DNA from: Gammaproteobacteria bacterium
Lineage (GTDB): Bacteria > Pseudomonadota > Gammaproteobacteria > HK1
NCBI GenBank assembly: GCA_012103455.1
Contig: WLWT01000001.1
Span: 2,590,001 to 2,654,000 of the forward strand
Length of the DNA: 64,000 nt
Reading direction: 5' to 3'
Numbering within the stretch: position 1 is the first letter of the stretch; each line of letters begins with the position of its first letter. The translations under genes were made by a program, and so were the position numbers. The notes under the pieces are model-generated. The model was not told the origin of the DNA. It saw nothing but the letters and a program-made list of their open reading frames with translations, and did not search any database. Below are positions 26,767 to 35,964 of this stretch, in pieces.

Positions 26767-28047
26767 TTAGGCGCCCGCCGCAGCCGCCCGCGGTGGGTGC
26801 CGCCGTGTTTTTAAAAACAGATAGCCGATGATGGCCAAGTTGCCCACATTGCAAGCCACACCGGCGTAGAAAGCGGGGGCATACGAACCGGTCTGATCGA
26901 AGGAGAACCCACCGGACCACGAACCCAACGCCATGCCGATGGTGCCGAAGAACACCACCAGCCCCGTGCGTGCGCCGGCGCCGGCGGGCCCTATGTGTTC
27001 GCGGATGATGACCGGATAGATGGGCAAGACGCCACCGTAACCCAGTCCGAACAGCGCGGCGACAGCGTACAGTTGGGTCAATGTGTCAGCCAGGGGGAAC
27101 AGTCCGAGCATGAGCGCTTGTACGCTCGAGAAGACTAAAAGACTGCCCAGCGGCCCGAGGCGGGCGGTCAAAAAACCGATCCCCACCATACTGCTGAACG
27201 CCGCACATAGCAGCATCAACGACAACAAGCGGGCGCCGTGCAGGGCGGAAAAGCCGATGTCGCTGGCGTGGGAGAGCAGATGGGCTAACGGCAATGACAT
27301 GGCGACGCAGCAACCGATGATGGCGATCGAGAGCAGTTGAGTCAGTTGGCGCGCCGGTAAGGTGGCGCGGTGCCGGCCGCTATGCACGGCCCCTTGCCTG
27401 GCCGATGGCGCGGGATGTTGTTTGAGGAACACCAGGCTCAGGGGCACCATGGTCAGAACAACAAACACGCCGTAATAAAGAGCGGTGTCGCGCCAACCGA
27501 TGTTACTGATGCCGTGCTGGAAGATGGCGGGCCATATCGCGCCGGCGATGGCTTGCCCGCTGCCGACGATGCCGACCGCCATACCCCGGCGGGTCTCGAA
27601 CCAGTGGGTGATGTTCACCATAAGCGGAGAGAAAAGTGTCGCGCGGCCCACCAAACCCATCATCAAGCCGTAGATGGCGTAGAGTTGCCAGATGTGTTCA
27701 ATGCCATAGGTCAAGCAGGCGCCGGCGCCGATCATCACCGCGCCAAGGCAGGCAGGGCGTGCCATGCCGGCCCGGTCCAGCCAGTAACCCATGAGAATAC
27801 CGCCGATACCGCCACCTAAATATTGCAGCGCGTAAGCGGTTGAGGGCACGGCACGCGGCCATGCGAATTCAACGGCGATGGGCTTTAGAGCGGCGACCAA
27901 CAGATACACGCTACCGGTGCCGGCGACCATCATGTAACACGAGGCGAAGAGGACCACATACCGGTACCAGCCGGCGCTAGTGTCCTGCGGTGCAGGTGGC
28001 CCGTGCGGGTGCATACCGGTGTGGATGCCGAGCGCGGCTAATTGCAA
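26767..28047 (-). CDS. Major facilitator superfamily transporter (OFA-like)
   Basis: A 426-residue inner-membrane carrier with twelve predicted helices in two six-helix halves. The early VEFAWPRAVPSTAYALQYLGGGIGGILMGYWLDR-type region (helices 2-3, with the G-x-x-x-D-R loop) and THWFETRRGMAVGIVGSG after helix 4 are typical of the monocarboxylate/oxalate-formate antiporter branch. The substrate is not assignable. ATG 28047 gives a cytoplasmic N-terminus; an internal ATG eleven codons later is possible. It is divergent from the cystathionine beta-synthase gene. Confidence 0.85.
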   Translation of the reverse strand: MQLAALGIHTGMHPHGPPAPQDTSAGWYRYVVLFASCYMMVAGTGSVYLLVAALKPIAVEFAWPRAVPSTAYALQYLGGGIGGILMGYWLDRAGMARPACLGAVMIGAGACLTYGIEHIWQLYAIYGLMMGLVGRATLFSPLMVNITHWFETRRGMAVGIVGSGQAIAGAIWPAIFQHGISNIGWRDTALYYGVFVVLTMVPLSLVFLKQHPAPSARQGAVHSGRHRATLPARQLTQLLSIAIIGCCVAMSLPLAHLLSHASDIGFSALHGARLLSLMLLCAAFSSMVGIGFLTARLGPLGSLLVFSSVQALMLGLFPLADTLTQLYAVAALFGLGYGGVLPIYPVIIREHIGPAGAGARTGLVVFFGTIGMALGSWSGGFSFDQTGSYAPAFYAGVACNVGNLAIIGYLFLKTRRHPPRAAAAGA

Positions 28048-28173
28048 ATCTTGTTCGCCAGGTGTAAGTGTGGCCGCAGGTAGTGACCGCCGAGGGTTTT
28101 ACCGAGTACGATACCGCCCGCAGCGCGATACTACACGCTATTACCCACCTAAAAATCCATGCGGACAGAACTC

Positions 28174-29553
28174 ATGCGCTACTACAACTCCATCGTAGAG
28201 ACGATAGGCGACACGCCATTGGTCAAGCTCAACGCCGTGAACCAAAACATCCCCGGCACCATCCTGGCTAAAGTCGAGTATTTCAATCCCGGTAACTCGA
28301 TGAAAGATCGCATGGCGCTCAAGATGATCGAAGATGCTGAAGCGCGCGGCGATTTGAAACCCGGTGGCACCCTCATTGAGGGCACCTCCGGCAATACGGG
28401 AATGGGACTCGCCCTAGGGGCTATTGCTAAAGGCTACCAATGCATCTTCACGTTGGCGGATAAGCAGTCGCAGGAGAAGATCGATATTTTGCGGGCGGTC
28501 GGCGCCGAGGTGATCGTCTGTCCCACCAGCGTGCCACCGGCAGACCCACGTTCGTATTACTCGGTGGCCAAGCGCTTGAATGAGCAGATAGAGAATTCCT
28601 ACTACCCCAATCAGTACGACAATCTGTCCAACACGGCGGCGCACTACGAGTCCACTGGCCCCGAGATCTGGCGCGACACGGACGGCAAAATCACTCACTA
28701 CGCCGCCGGGGTAGGAACAGGCGGGTCCATGTGCGGTGTTGCCCGCTATTTGAAGGAGCGAAATCCGGATGTGGTGACTGTTGGCATCGACACCTACGGC
28801 TCGGTATTTAAAAAGTACAAGGAAACCGGGGTGTTCGATGAGAACGAGATCTATCCATACATGACCGAAGGGATCGGTGAAGACATTCTGCCGGCCAATG
28901 TGGATTTTTCGCTCATCGATCACTTCGTTAAAGTCACCGACAAAGACGCCGCCATCATGACGCGCCGCCTGTCGCGCGAAGAGGGCTTGTTCGTGGGCTG
29001 GTCATGCGGATCGGCGGTGTTCGGTGCGCTCGAATGGGCGCGGGGCAATCTCGAAGAAGATGATGTGATGGTCGTCATTCTGCCCGACCATGGCACCCGC
29101 TACCTGGGCAAGGTATATAACGATATTTGGATGAAAGACCACGGTTTTTTGGAAGAGTGTGACTACGCCACGGTGAACAGCATTATCAGCAAACAAAATG
29201 GTGAGGACGCGCTCACTTGCATCCATCAAGATGCCACCATAGCCGAAGCTGTCGCGCTGCTGAGTGCAGCCGGGATCTCTCAGTTGCCAGTGGTGGACGG
29301 TGAGCAGAACTTCGTCGGATCGCTCTCCGATACCAAGCTGTTGAACGGTCTCATCGAAAATCCCGGCCTGCGCGAGCAGTCGGTGCGCGAGTTGATGGAG
29401 GCGCCATTCAGGTTCGTGCCGGTGGATACAACGCTTGATGTGTTGAGTTCGATGATCAGCCGGGACACGCCCGCGGTTATGGTACGGGATAAGGAAAATC
29501 GCCCACGCATCATCACTCAGTTCGATCTGCTGGAGTCCCTGACGGAGCAGTGA
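28174..29553 (+). CDS. cbs: Cystathionine beta-synthase (PLP enzyme with CBS-domain tail)
   Basis: A 459-residue enzyme. The fold-type II PLP domain (1-~330) has the PLP lysine in PGNSMKDRMAL, the phosphate-binding GTSGNTGMG and GVGTGGSMCG loops. The C-terminus (~345-459) holds a pair of CBS repeats (DATIAEAVALLSAAGISQLPVVD and TTLDVLSSMI), the regulatory module found in eukaryotic-type enzymes. It condenses homocysteine with serine in reverse transsulfuration. ATG 28174 aligns with the usual N-terminus YYNSIVETIGDTPLV; ATG 28159 would add five residues. Lying near a cysteine-dioxygenase-like gene, it suggests a cysteine-synthesis and oxidation module. Confidence 0.92.
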   Translation: MRYYNSIVETIGDTPLVKLNAVNQNIPGTILAKVEYFNPGNSMKDRMALKMIEDAEARGDLKPGGTLIEGTSGNTGMGLALGAIAKGYQCIFTLADKQSQEKIDILRAVGAEVIVCPTSVPPADPRSYYSVAKRLNEQIENSYYPNQYDNLSNTAAHYESTGPEIWRDTDGKITHYAAGVGTGGSMCGVARYLKERNPDVVTVGIDTYGSVFKKYKETGVFDENEIYPYMTEGIGEDILPANVDFSLIDHFVKVTDKDAAIMTRRLSREEGLFVGWSCGSAVFGALEWARGNLEEDDVMVVILPDHGTRYLGKVYNDIWMKDHGFLEECDYATVNSIISKQNGEDALTCIHQDATIAEAVALLSAAGISQLPVVDGEQNFVGSLSDTKLLNGLIENPGLREQSVRELMEAPFRFVPVDTTLDVLSSMISRDTPAVMVRDKENRPRIITQFDLLESLTEQ

Positions 29554-29681
29554 TCGGAATTATAAAGTAGCCGCGATCAGCAGCAGTGGACGTTGGTCCC
29601 CTCATGGGCGGCTTCTGTTTGTTAGCCGCCTCTATGGTGATGCGTCCGATATTCGCTGAGGAAGCCTCAGGCCTGGTGCAG

Positions 29682-30245
29682 CTACTGCGCCGCCGCCCTC
29701 TTGATCTCTTCCCAACAGTGGTTCGAGGCCTCGAACATTGCCACGGCACGCGGCACCGAATAGGGTTGCTCGGTCAGGCTTTCCGGGTCCCACTCGCTGC
29801 GCGGGGTGTCAAAGAAGTCACCGCCGTATACATGCAATGCGCCAGTCAGTTTCTGCAGTGGGTTGTGGACGGAATGGATCACCTCTTTACCCAATGAGCA
29901 CACCGCAGCGGGCTCCAATACCCGCGTGCCGTGTTGTTCCAAGGTCTGATCCTTGCGCTGCCAGAAGGTGTTGTCTTCACGTCCGCCATACAGGCCGATG
30001 ACCGCCCACATTTCGTGGTTGTGGGGATACAACGTCATCTGCGGTCCCCATACCAGATTGAGGATGGTGAGTTCAGTGCTCACGTGAATGCGGTTAATGC
30101 CGGCTTTGTCGGGCTCGCCGATGGCAGCTAGTAGTGCGGCAGGCGAGGATACGGCCCGCTGCATCAGTTCCCGGATCTCTTCGCGGGCGTTATCGCCACT
30201 GGCTGCACCCTTGCAGTCTTCTACGAAGCCTTCGAAATCAAACAT
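29682..30245 (-). CDS. Cysteine-dioxygenase-like cupin protein
   Basis: A 187-residue double-stranded beta-helix protein. PHNHEMWAVIGLYGGREDN carries the H-x-H and downstream acidic/glycine pattern of the thiol-dioxygenase family, and a third candidate metal histidine is in KEVIHSVHN. These enzymes use non-haem iron to oxidise cysteine or other small thiols. ATG 30245 is chosen because TGAGGTG lies seven bases before it. It converges with the cystathionine beta-synthase gene, about 130 bases away, so the link is by neighbourhood only. Confidence 0.75.
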   Translation of the reverse strand: MFDFEGFVEDCKGAASGDNAREEIRELMQRAVSSPAALLAAIGEPDKAGINRIHVSTELTILNLVWGPQMTLYPHNHEMWAVIGLYGGREDNTFWQRKDQTLEQHGTRVLEPAAVCSLGKEVIHSVHNPLQKLTGALHVYGGDFFDTPRSEWDPESLTEQPYSVPRAVAMFEASNHCWEEIKRAAAQ

Positions 30246-30268
30246 CGCTCGCACCTCAATATTAGGAA

Positions 30269-30475
30269 TTATCTACAGGGTCTGGGTCGGAGAGTCGGTA
30301 ACCCTTGCAGTTCAAGGCTAGGCATCTGGCCGCCAGGATTTTTGCCGGTGTAGGGTGGCCGGAGGTTCTCCCTAGCCATCGGATCATGCTCGGCCAACTC
30401 CATCTCGATGCCTTGCTCGGGCGGGAACATGCGCACCATGCATGGGTTGGGGCCAAACGAATTCGGCATTCTCAT
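30269..30475 (-). pseudogene. Glutathione S-transferase N-terminal fragment
   Basis: About 60 codons match the thioredoxin-like N-terminal domain: GPNPCMVRMFPPEQGIEMEL, then KNPGGQMPSLEL, the usual cis-proline region. After LEL the reading becomes unrelated and stops. The all-helical C-terminal domain is absent, so this is a truncated remnant. Confidence 0.6.
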
Positions 30476-30668
30476 CGCGGTCTTCCTCTGTGGCGCTGGC
30501 GGGGCCGGTAGCTCTTAAACTGGCAGATTGTCTTATTAGGGTGAGCGGCAGTGTATCGGATAGTGTGGCGCTGGTGCTTATGAGAACGCTTAAATCCGGT
30601 TCTGGGCGCCGTGGCATGACAGACGGCGGTGTGCTAGACGCTGAGTTCCGCTATCCTGTGCGGCCATG

Positions 30669-30756
30669 GGAGAGGTGGCTGAGTGGCCGAAAGCGGCGGT
30701 CTTGAAAACCGTTGACCCGCAAGGGTCCGGGGGTTCGAATCCCTCCCTCTCCGCCA
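30669..30756 (+). tRNA. tRNA-Ser (anticodon UGA), island attachment site
   Basis: An 88-base class II tRNA with encoded CCA. The acceptor GGAGAGG pairs with CCTCTCC near the 3' end; the anticodon loop CTTGAAA gives UGA; a long variable arm follows; the T-loop is GTTCGAATC. Its last 22 bases before the final A recur at 46724-46745, marking it as the integration site of the downstream island. Confidence 0.97.
30734..30755 (+). repeat. attL: 3' end of tRNA-Ser used as island attachment site
   Basis: The 22 bases from the T-loop to the discriminator/CC are identical to 46724-46745. Integration at the tRNA 3' end leaves the tRNA intact on this side, as tyrosine recombinases typically do. Confidence 0.88.
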
Positions 30757-31359
30757 ATAAATCAATAAGCTAGGTGTCGATCGTGTCTAATTTTAGGGGT
30801 GTTTTGGGGTAGTTGGGCTCCAGTTAAACACGATTTCGGACACGCTCTTCATGCTGTCGCAGTATGCGTTTCGGGTCTCTACCATCGTTGCTTGCGGATG
30901 TGCGCCGAACCCGGCAAATCGGTATGACGACCGTGGCGTTGTTAGGCGCGCTGGACGTGTTGCTCAAGCGGGTTTGACATACGCCTCTCGCGGGCGGTGA
31001 GGCATACGTTTGGATCGCGAATGCTTGGTCCGCAACCCCCGCAAGTGGTCGTCTGGCGCTATGCGTCCACTGCGCGATCTCAGATCAGAGACAGGCGCAC
31101 ACAGGGAGCGACCATTGTCGGCGTGCAGGAGTCGGCTACGGTTGTCGTGCCCGTTTTAGGTGATGAAGGTCGGCAAGTCGAATGCGTCGCCTCGTGCCAA
31201 CCGGCCATCAACGCCGCATTCCGGGCAATGTAAATCGTGGCGGGGCAGATCGTGGCAAACCTCTACGTTCCGGGTTTGATGACACCTGTCATTGCGCGCT
31301 GGGGTGTCGATATCGGTATACATGAACTGTCACCTCGCTGATTGCTATAAAGACTATCG
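30757..31359. other. Left end of island, no intact gene
   Basis: About 600 bases with no credible gene. A short (+) frame near 30900-30977 reads RRTRQIGMTTVALLGALDVLLKR and may be a scrap of a conjugation gene, but I cannot assign it. A 78-codon frame at 30997-31233 lacks a ribosome site and any recognisable motif. Confidence 0.4.
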
Positions 31360-31430
31360 ATTGCTAAACTGCAATTATCGTGGTCAAATGTAAAGATTGC
31401 GTTATCGCCTATAAATTGCTATATCGCAAT
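31360..31430 (+). promoter_or_regulatory. Twin 16-bp palindromes upstream of the island HTH gene
   Basis: ATTGC-TAAACT-GCAAT (31360-31375) and ATTGC-TATATC-GCAAT (31415-31430) share arms and spacing and lie 55 bp apart, the second ending 18 bases before the ATG of the HTH gene. They are likely operators for that protein, giving autoregulation. Confidence 0.55.
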
Positions 31431-31448
31431 TCTGCTGGGAGTCAGAAA

Positions 31449-31805
31449 ATGGTTGAGAAAAAAAAGAGATTTGACCTGGAGGGGTTTTACAGCGTGCTAG
31501 ACGGGACCCGAATCGCGCGCGGCAAGACCTGGAAAGAGGTTGCAGCGGAGACGGAGGTGAGTGAAAGCACGCTCTCCAGGATGCGTACCGGCCAGCGCCC
31601 CGATGCGGGCAGTCTGGCGTCGCTCGCGGCCTGGTCCGGGCTCAATCCGGCGGATTTCGTGACGGGCACTCGCACAGAGGCAGCTGAACCGCTCGCTCAG
31701 ATTTCGGCTTTCCTGCATTCGGATCCCCGACTCTCTAAAGAGGGGGCAGACATGATCGATGGGTTGGTCAAGTCCACCTACGAGCGGATCGTGAAGAAAC
31801 GCTGA
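31449..31805 (+). CDS. Small helix-turn-helix regulator
   Basis: A 118-residue cytoplasmic protein. After a basic N-terminus it has an XRE/cro-like helix-turn-helix (TWKEVAAETEVSESTLSRMRTG, about residues 28-50) and a short helical C-terminus (ISAFLHSDPRLSKEGADMID). Two matching palindromes precede it. ATG 31449 follows GGGAG; an upstream in-frame start at 31380 would include promoter sequence. It could be an element regulator or an antitoxin-like repressor, and no toxin is adjacent. It is AT-richer at its 5' flank than the island average. Confidence 0.7.
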   Translation: MVEKKKRFDLEGFYSVLDGTRIARGKTWKEVAAETEVSESTLSRMRTGQRPDAGSLASLAAWSGLNPADFVTGTRTEAAEPLAQISAFLHSDPRLSKEGADMIDGLVKSTYERIVKKR

Positions 31806-31857
31806 TCGTATCGAGGGCGTGTGAGAAGATGGCCGTAATTCACGTATTGCGTTAGTT

Positions 31858-32661
31858 ATGCACCTCGATACACCGCAGCGAGGCCTGGCGCTTGCCAACG
31901 AGCTGGTTGCGGAAGGTTGTTCGACATTCACCTTCGACGAAGTGGAAAAGCGGCTCGGGAAGTCGAAGACGGCCACCGCAAACCTCCTCAAGCGCATGGA
32001 GAAAGCCGGCCTGATCGATCGCGTACGGCGGGGGCACTACGTTGTGCGTCAACTGGGCGTGCTCGGTACACCCGCCGCTGCCGAAGACGTCGCGTTGTCG
32101 GTCGGAGCAGCACTGCACAGCGTGTCACATCGTATCGCCTATCGAAGCGCCCTTTACGAGCATGACTTGGTGGTCCATCCCACACGTTCCATTCAGGTTG
32201 CGGCCGAACGCCGGATCCGCACCAAGACGCTCTCCGGCCGGCCGCTGCAGGTTGTAATCGAACCGCTCGAAAAGCTTGAGGTGGGGCATGTGTCGTGGAG
32301 GACGTCCTATATCTCCGATCGGCATCGCGCCGTCCTGGATGCTGCACAGCGTCCGCGGCTAGTCGGTGGGGTCGAGGTGTTGGCGGCGGCCTTCGCCGCG
32401 GCCGCACACGAGCTGGACGTAGAGATCCTCATGGACCATGCCCGCCGGTTGGGCTGGGCAGCGGCGCTGCGGCGGTTGGGCTCACTCGCCGACGCCTTGG
32501 CATTAAAACCGCTCCAAGGTGCGCTCCAGCCTCTCAGACCTATCACTGCGGATCTCGATCTCGAGCCCGGAACCGATGAGCCCACGGTTTGGCGGGATAG
32601 CCGGTGGCGCGTGCGCTGGCCAAGATCTGTTGACGAATTACTGGCCGTGACCGGTCAGTGA
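31858..32661 (+). CDS. abiEi: AbiEi-family antitoxin/transcriptional repressor
   Basis: A 267-residue protein with an N-terminal winged helix (TFDEVEKRLGKSKTATANLLKRMEKAGLIDRVRRGHYVV) and a C-terminal antitoxin domain, including SHRIAYRSALYEHDLV. AbiEi proteins repress the operon and counter AbiEii nucleotidyltransferase toxins in type IV toxin-antitoxin, phage-abortive systems. The gene overlaps abiEii by four bases, the normal arrangement. It appears intact although its partner is frameshifted. Confidence 0.85.
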   Translation: MHLDTPQRGLALANELVAEGCSTFTFDEVEKRLGKSKTATANLLKRMEKAGLIDRVRRGHYVVRQLGVLGTPAAAEDVALSVGAALHSVSHRIAYRSALYEHDLVVHPTRSIQVAAERRIRTKTLSGRPLQVVIEPLEKLEVGHVSWRTSYISDRHRAVLDAAQRPRLVGGVEVLAAAFAAAAHELDVEILMDHARRLGWAAALRRLGSLADALALKPLQGALQPLRPITADLDLEPGTDEPTVWRDSRWRVRWPRSVDELLAVTGQ

Positions 32662-33426
32662 GCAATCGGGCACAGATTACCCAGCAGGCCGCGCGTGACG
32701 GTGTAACGGCACCGACCGTGGAACGGGACTACGTATTAGCACACGTCATAGCCGCTCTCGGAGCGCTAGGCGACGGCCACGGCCTCGTGTTCAAGGGCGG
32801 AACGGCACTTAGACCCTGCTACTTCGAGGGCTATCGCTATTCGGCTGAATCTAGATTTTTCGGTGGTCGAGAATGGCATTGAAGACGCCTACGCGACCAT
32901 TGAAGCGGCACTTACGCTGGTAACCGGCGCCGTCGAGGGCTTGCATCTGACTGGTGACGAGCCGAAGCGAATTGCGTATCAGGGCCCGTTGGGCCGACAG
33001 CGCTACCTGAAGCTCGATATCGCAGACGACGAACTCGTCCTCAACATTGACACCATCCGTCTGTTGCCGCGCTGGCCGGATTTACCAGAGACGATCGCAG
33101 TTCCGGTGTACCCGCTCGCAGAGATAGCCGGCGAGAAGCTGCGCTGCGTCATGCAGCGCATGCAGTGCAGGGATTTGTTCGATCTTTGGCTCTTGTTCGA
33201 AAACGCGGATGTCGATCCGCGCGACGCGGTCGAGATCCTCGTGCCCAAAGCCACACACCGAAATCTGAATCCGCATGATTTTGCAACGAGTTATCGGTCG
33301 CGGCTGCAGCAGTACCGGCGTCGCTGGACCAACGAGATCGAAATCCACGTGCCAGGCGAGGTGCCGCATTTCGAGCACGTCGAGCGAACCGTCACGCAGC
33401 GGCTACGCGGCGTTGGGCTGTTATAA
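32658..33426 (+). pseudogene. abiEii: AbiEii nucleotidyltransferase toxin, frameshifted at its active site
   Basis: GTG 32658 opens a frame with VERDYVLAHVIAAL and the FKGGTALRPCYF nucleotidyltransferase motif. The next motif should read YSADLDFS; instead one extra A near 32848 shifts the frame and ends it at 32882. From there the correct continuation is read in the next frame: LDFSVVENGIEDAYATIEA, then the C-terminal domain (AEIAGEKLRCVMQRMQCRDLFDL) to TAA 33426. Without the shift the gene would be full length (~255 residues). The lesion falls in the catalytic aspartate motif, so the toxin is presumed dead. Confidence 0.82.
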
Positions 33427-33587
33427 GGTCGAGATCTCAGCCGGCACTGATTCTGTCGCTGGCACGATGACGGGGAACACGTTCTACCCTGATCAGGGGG
33501 CAGCGGGCGCAAGCAGTTCCCGGCTCAGTTTGCGTTCCTCGGCTGCAAATTCGTCCGGCGCCTCGCGAGAGATGCGATCCAAGCGTC

Positions 33588-34178
33588 GTGGATGTGTTGA
33601 GTCGGGCTGTTGCGAGAGTCGCCCTCTACAAAGCCCTTCATCGGGCTTCGATCGCAGTAGTCGATGACCCTCTCAGCGATGGCTTCGATGAGCGGGATCG
33701 GGTACGGCAGGTCGAAACCTTCCAACGGCTCGCACGGCGATACCTTGATGAGGTCATCAAGGTCTCCGAGAATGGCACGACTCGCCACTCGCTGTCGATG
33801 ATGGTGGTCGGCGCGATGGCGATCTTCACGGTCAAGTTCTGGAGCGTGCTCTGGTACCTGGCCATGTGGGTCGAGCAGAACCTGATCCTGTCCATGTACC
33901 CGGACGTCAACGTGTTCTTGCAGATCTTCGCCAACCCCGGCGAGCACGACGCCAAGCGCCTGCTACTGAACATGATCACGACCAGCCTCTACCTGGGGTT
34001 GCCGCTGCTCTGGAGCGGGATGATGGCCTGGGCGGGGATCAGCGTGGGGCGCGCCATCAATAACGCCACGGCACCGCTCGCGCGGCCGGCGGACGATGCG
34101 GGTCGTCAGGGAGGGGCGATCGGCAAGGCCGCGGTGAGTAAGGGGCTGCGCCGCCAGTCCTCATCGTACCAGCCGTAG
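33588..34178 (+). pseudogene. TraG-like conjugation protein fragment (ICE relic)
   Basis: A 196-codon frame with two hydrophobic segments. The first (VVGAMAIFTVKFWSVLWYLAMWV) and the second (NMITTSLYLGLPLLWSGMMAWAG) match the TraG N-terminal domain of integrative conjugative elements of the type IV secretion class, probably its C-terminal part. The first ~50 residues are unrelated in appearance. No other transfer gene is complete. It supports an ICE origin for the island. Confidence 0.5.
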
Positions 34179-34234
34179 GGACCATTGCCGGCGTCCAGCC
34201 GCCCGGTGTGATGGTTGTACTCGCCAATCAGGTC

Positions 34235-35945
34235 GGAGTCGTGGAGCTGACGATCGTCATGATGACGAGCCTCTTGATGGTTTCTCCGCCAAGAAAATCC
34301 GCAGCTACTACCTCCTGAACCCGCTTGAGGAAGGGCAGCGCGGATTCGAGTTGCTGCTGACGCAAACTGACAAGGCGAGCCCGCTGGCCTTGGTCCAACA
34401 GAAGCTTCAGTCCGCCGATCAGTCCCTGCGGATCACGGAGAACTTCGCCTTCTTCGAAGAGCAGGTAAAGAATCTCGGCGACAACCTATCGGCGCTTTGT
34501 CGGGGGCTCGCGAAACTGGTTGTTGTTGATATAGCGCTCAGCCGCGATCAGGACAATCCGCAGCTCATTTTCGAGAGTATGAACTCGACCGGCCGAGAGC
34601 TTAGCCAGGCCGACCTGATTCGCAATTTTGTTCTTATGGGGTTGGAGCCCTCTCGTCAAACTCAGCTGTACGAGGACCACTGGCGCCCGATGGAAGTGGG
34701 GTTTGGCCAGGGAGGTTATGGCTCGCATTTTGACAGCTTTATGCGGCATTATCTTACATTGAAAACGGGAGAAATTCCGAATGTTCGTGCGGTCTACGAA
34801 GCGTTCAAGACTCATGCCCGAACACCAGAAATTGTTGAGGGCGGTGTCAACGCTTTGGTAGCCGACATTCATGCTTTTGCTGGCTACTACTGCGCCATGG
34901 CACTAGGCAAAGAAACTGATAAGAGACTGGCCGAGGCGTTTCGAGAGCTGCGCGAACTGAAGGTGGACGTTGCCTATCCGTTCCTGCTGGAGCTCTACGA
35001 CGACTTTGTGCATGATAGGCTTGAAACGGCCGACTTCGAGTGCGCCGTCCGATTGGTCGAGGCTTACGTATTCCGTCGAGCAGTTTGTGCTATTCCCACC
35101 AACTCGCTGAACAAGACGTTTGCGACATTTGGGCGCTCACTACGAAAAGATAGATATCTAGAGAGTATCCAGGCGTACCTCCTGACGCTGCCATCGTACC
35201 GACGCTTTCCGGGAGACGAGGAGCTCAAGCGCGAGCTTTCGGTGCGCGATCTCTACAACTTCCCTCGCCGCAGCTACTAGGCTTCGCCGCATGGAAAATC
35301 ACAACAGAACGGAGCGTGTTCCCGTCGATGAATACACTATCGAGCACATTCTTCCGCGGAACGAAAACCTCTCTGCAAGGTGGCGAGACGAGCTCGGTTC
35401 TGAATGGCAGTGCGTACAAGAGACCTGGCTGCACACGCTCGGCAGCCTAACGCTGACCGGATACAACGCGGAATACAGCGACCGACCGTTCGCCGAGAAG
35501 CGCGACATGCAAGGTGGTTTCAAGGAGAGCCCTCTCAGGCTCAACGAGGGCCTGAGTACCCTCGACAAGTGGAATGAAGAGGCAATCGAAGCTCGGGCAG
35601 AGCGACTCGCCCAGATGGCCACAAAAGTGTGGGCCATACCGTCGTTGGAAGCCGAGGTGTTCGAGTCGTATCGCCCGCGAGGGGAGAAGGCAGCGGGATA
35701 TTCAATCGATGCTCATGCGCACCTTGCACATGGTTCGCCAGAGTCGTCTTCGCCTATCGCTCAATATGCAGTTTCACGAACCCCATGATCCGAAGGGTAT
35801 TGCAAAGGACGTCACCAATATGGGCCGGTGGGGTAATGGCGACGTGGAGATAAACCTGAGCAAGTCGGACGAACTCCCTTACGTCATGGGGCTGGTGCGA
35901 CAAGCATTGGAGAAGCAGATGGGCAACGGTGAATCTGAAGCATGA
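34235..35945 (+). pseudogene. GmrSD-like DUF262/DUF1524 (plus DUF5655-like) protein, broken
   Basis: The first piece (to 35280) holds the second half of DUF262, with DGFSAKKIRSYYLLNP and FESMNSTGRELSQADLIRNF; the N-terminal DGQQR nuclease/NTPase motif is missing. An extra A near 35276 produces TAG; the next frame continues with DUF1524 and its HNH-type IEHILPRNENLSARW and LGSLTLTGYN. A second break near 35700 moves to a frame encoding SLNMQFHEPHDPKGIAKDVT and GRWGNGDVEI, a DUF5655-like tail. Intact relatives are type IV restriction enzymes acting on modified phage DNA. Three lesions make activity unlikely. Confidence 0.75.
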
Positions 35946-35964
35946 GAACAAACCCGGTCTAATA

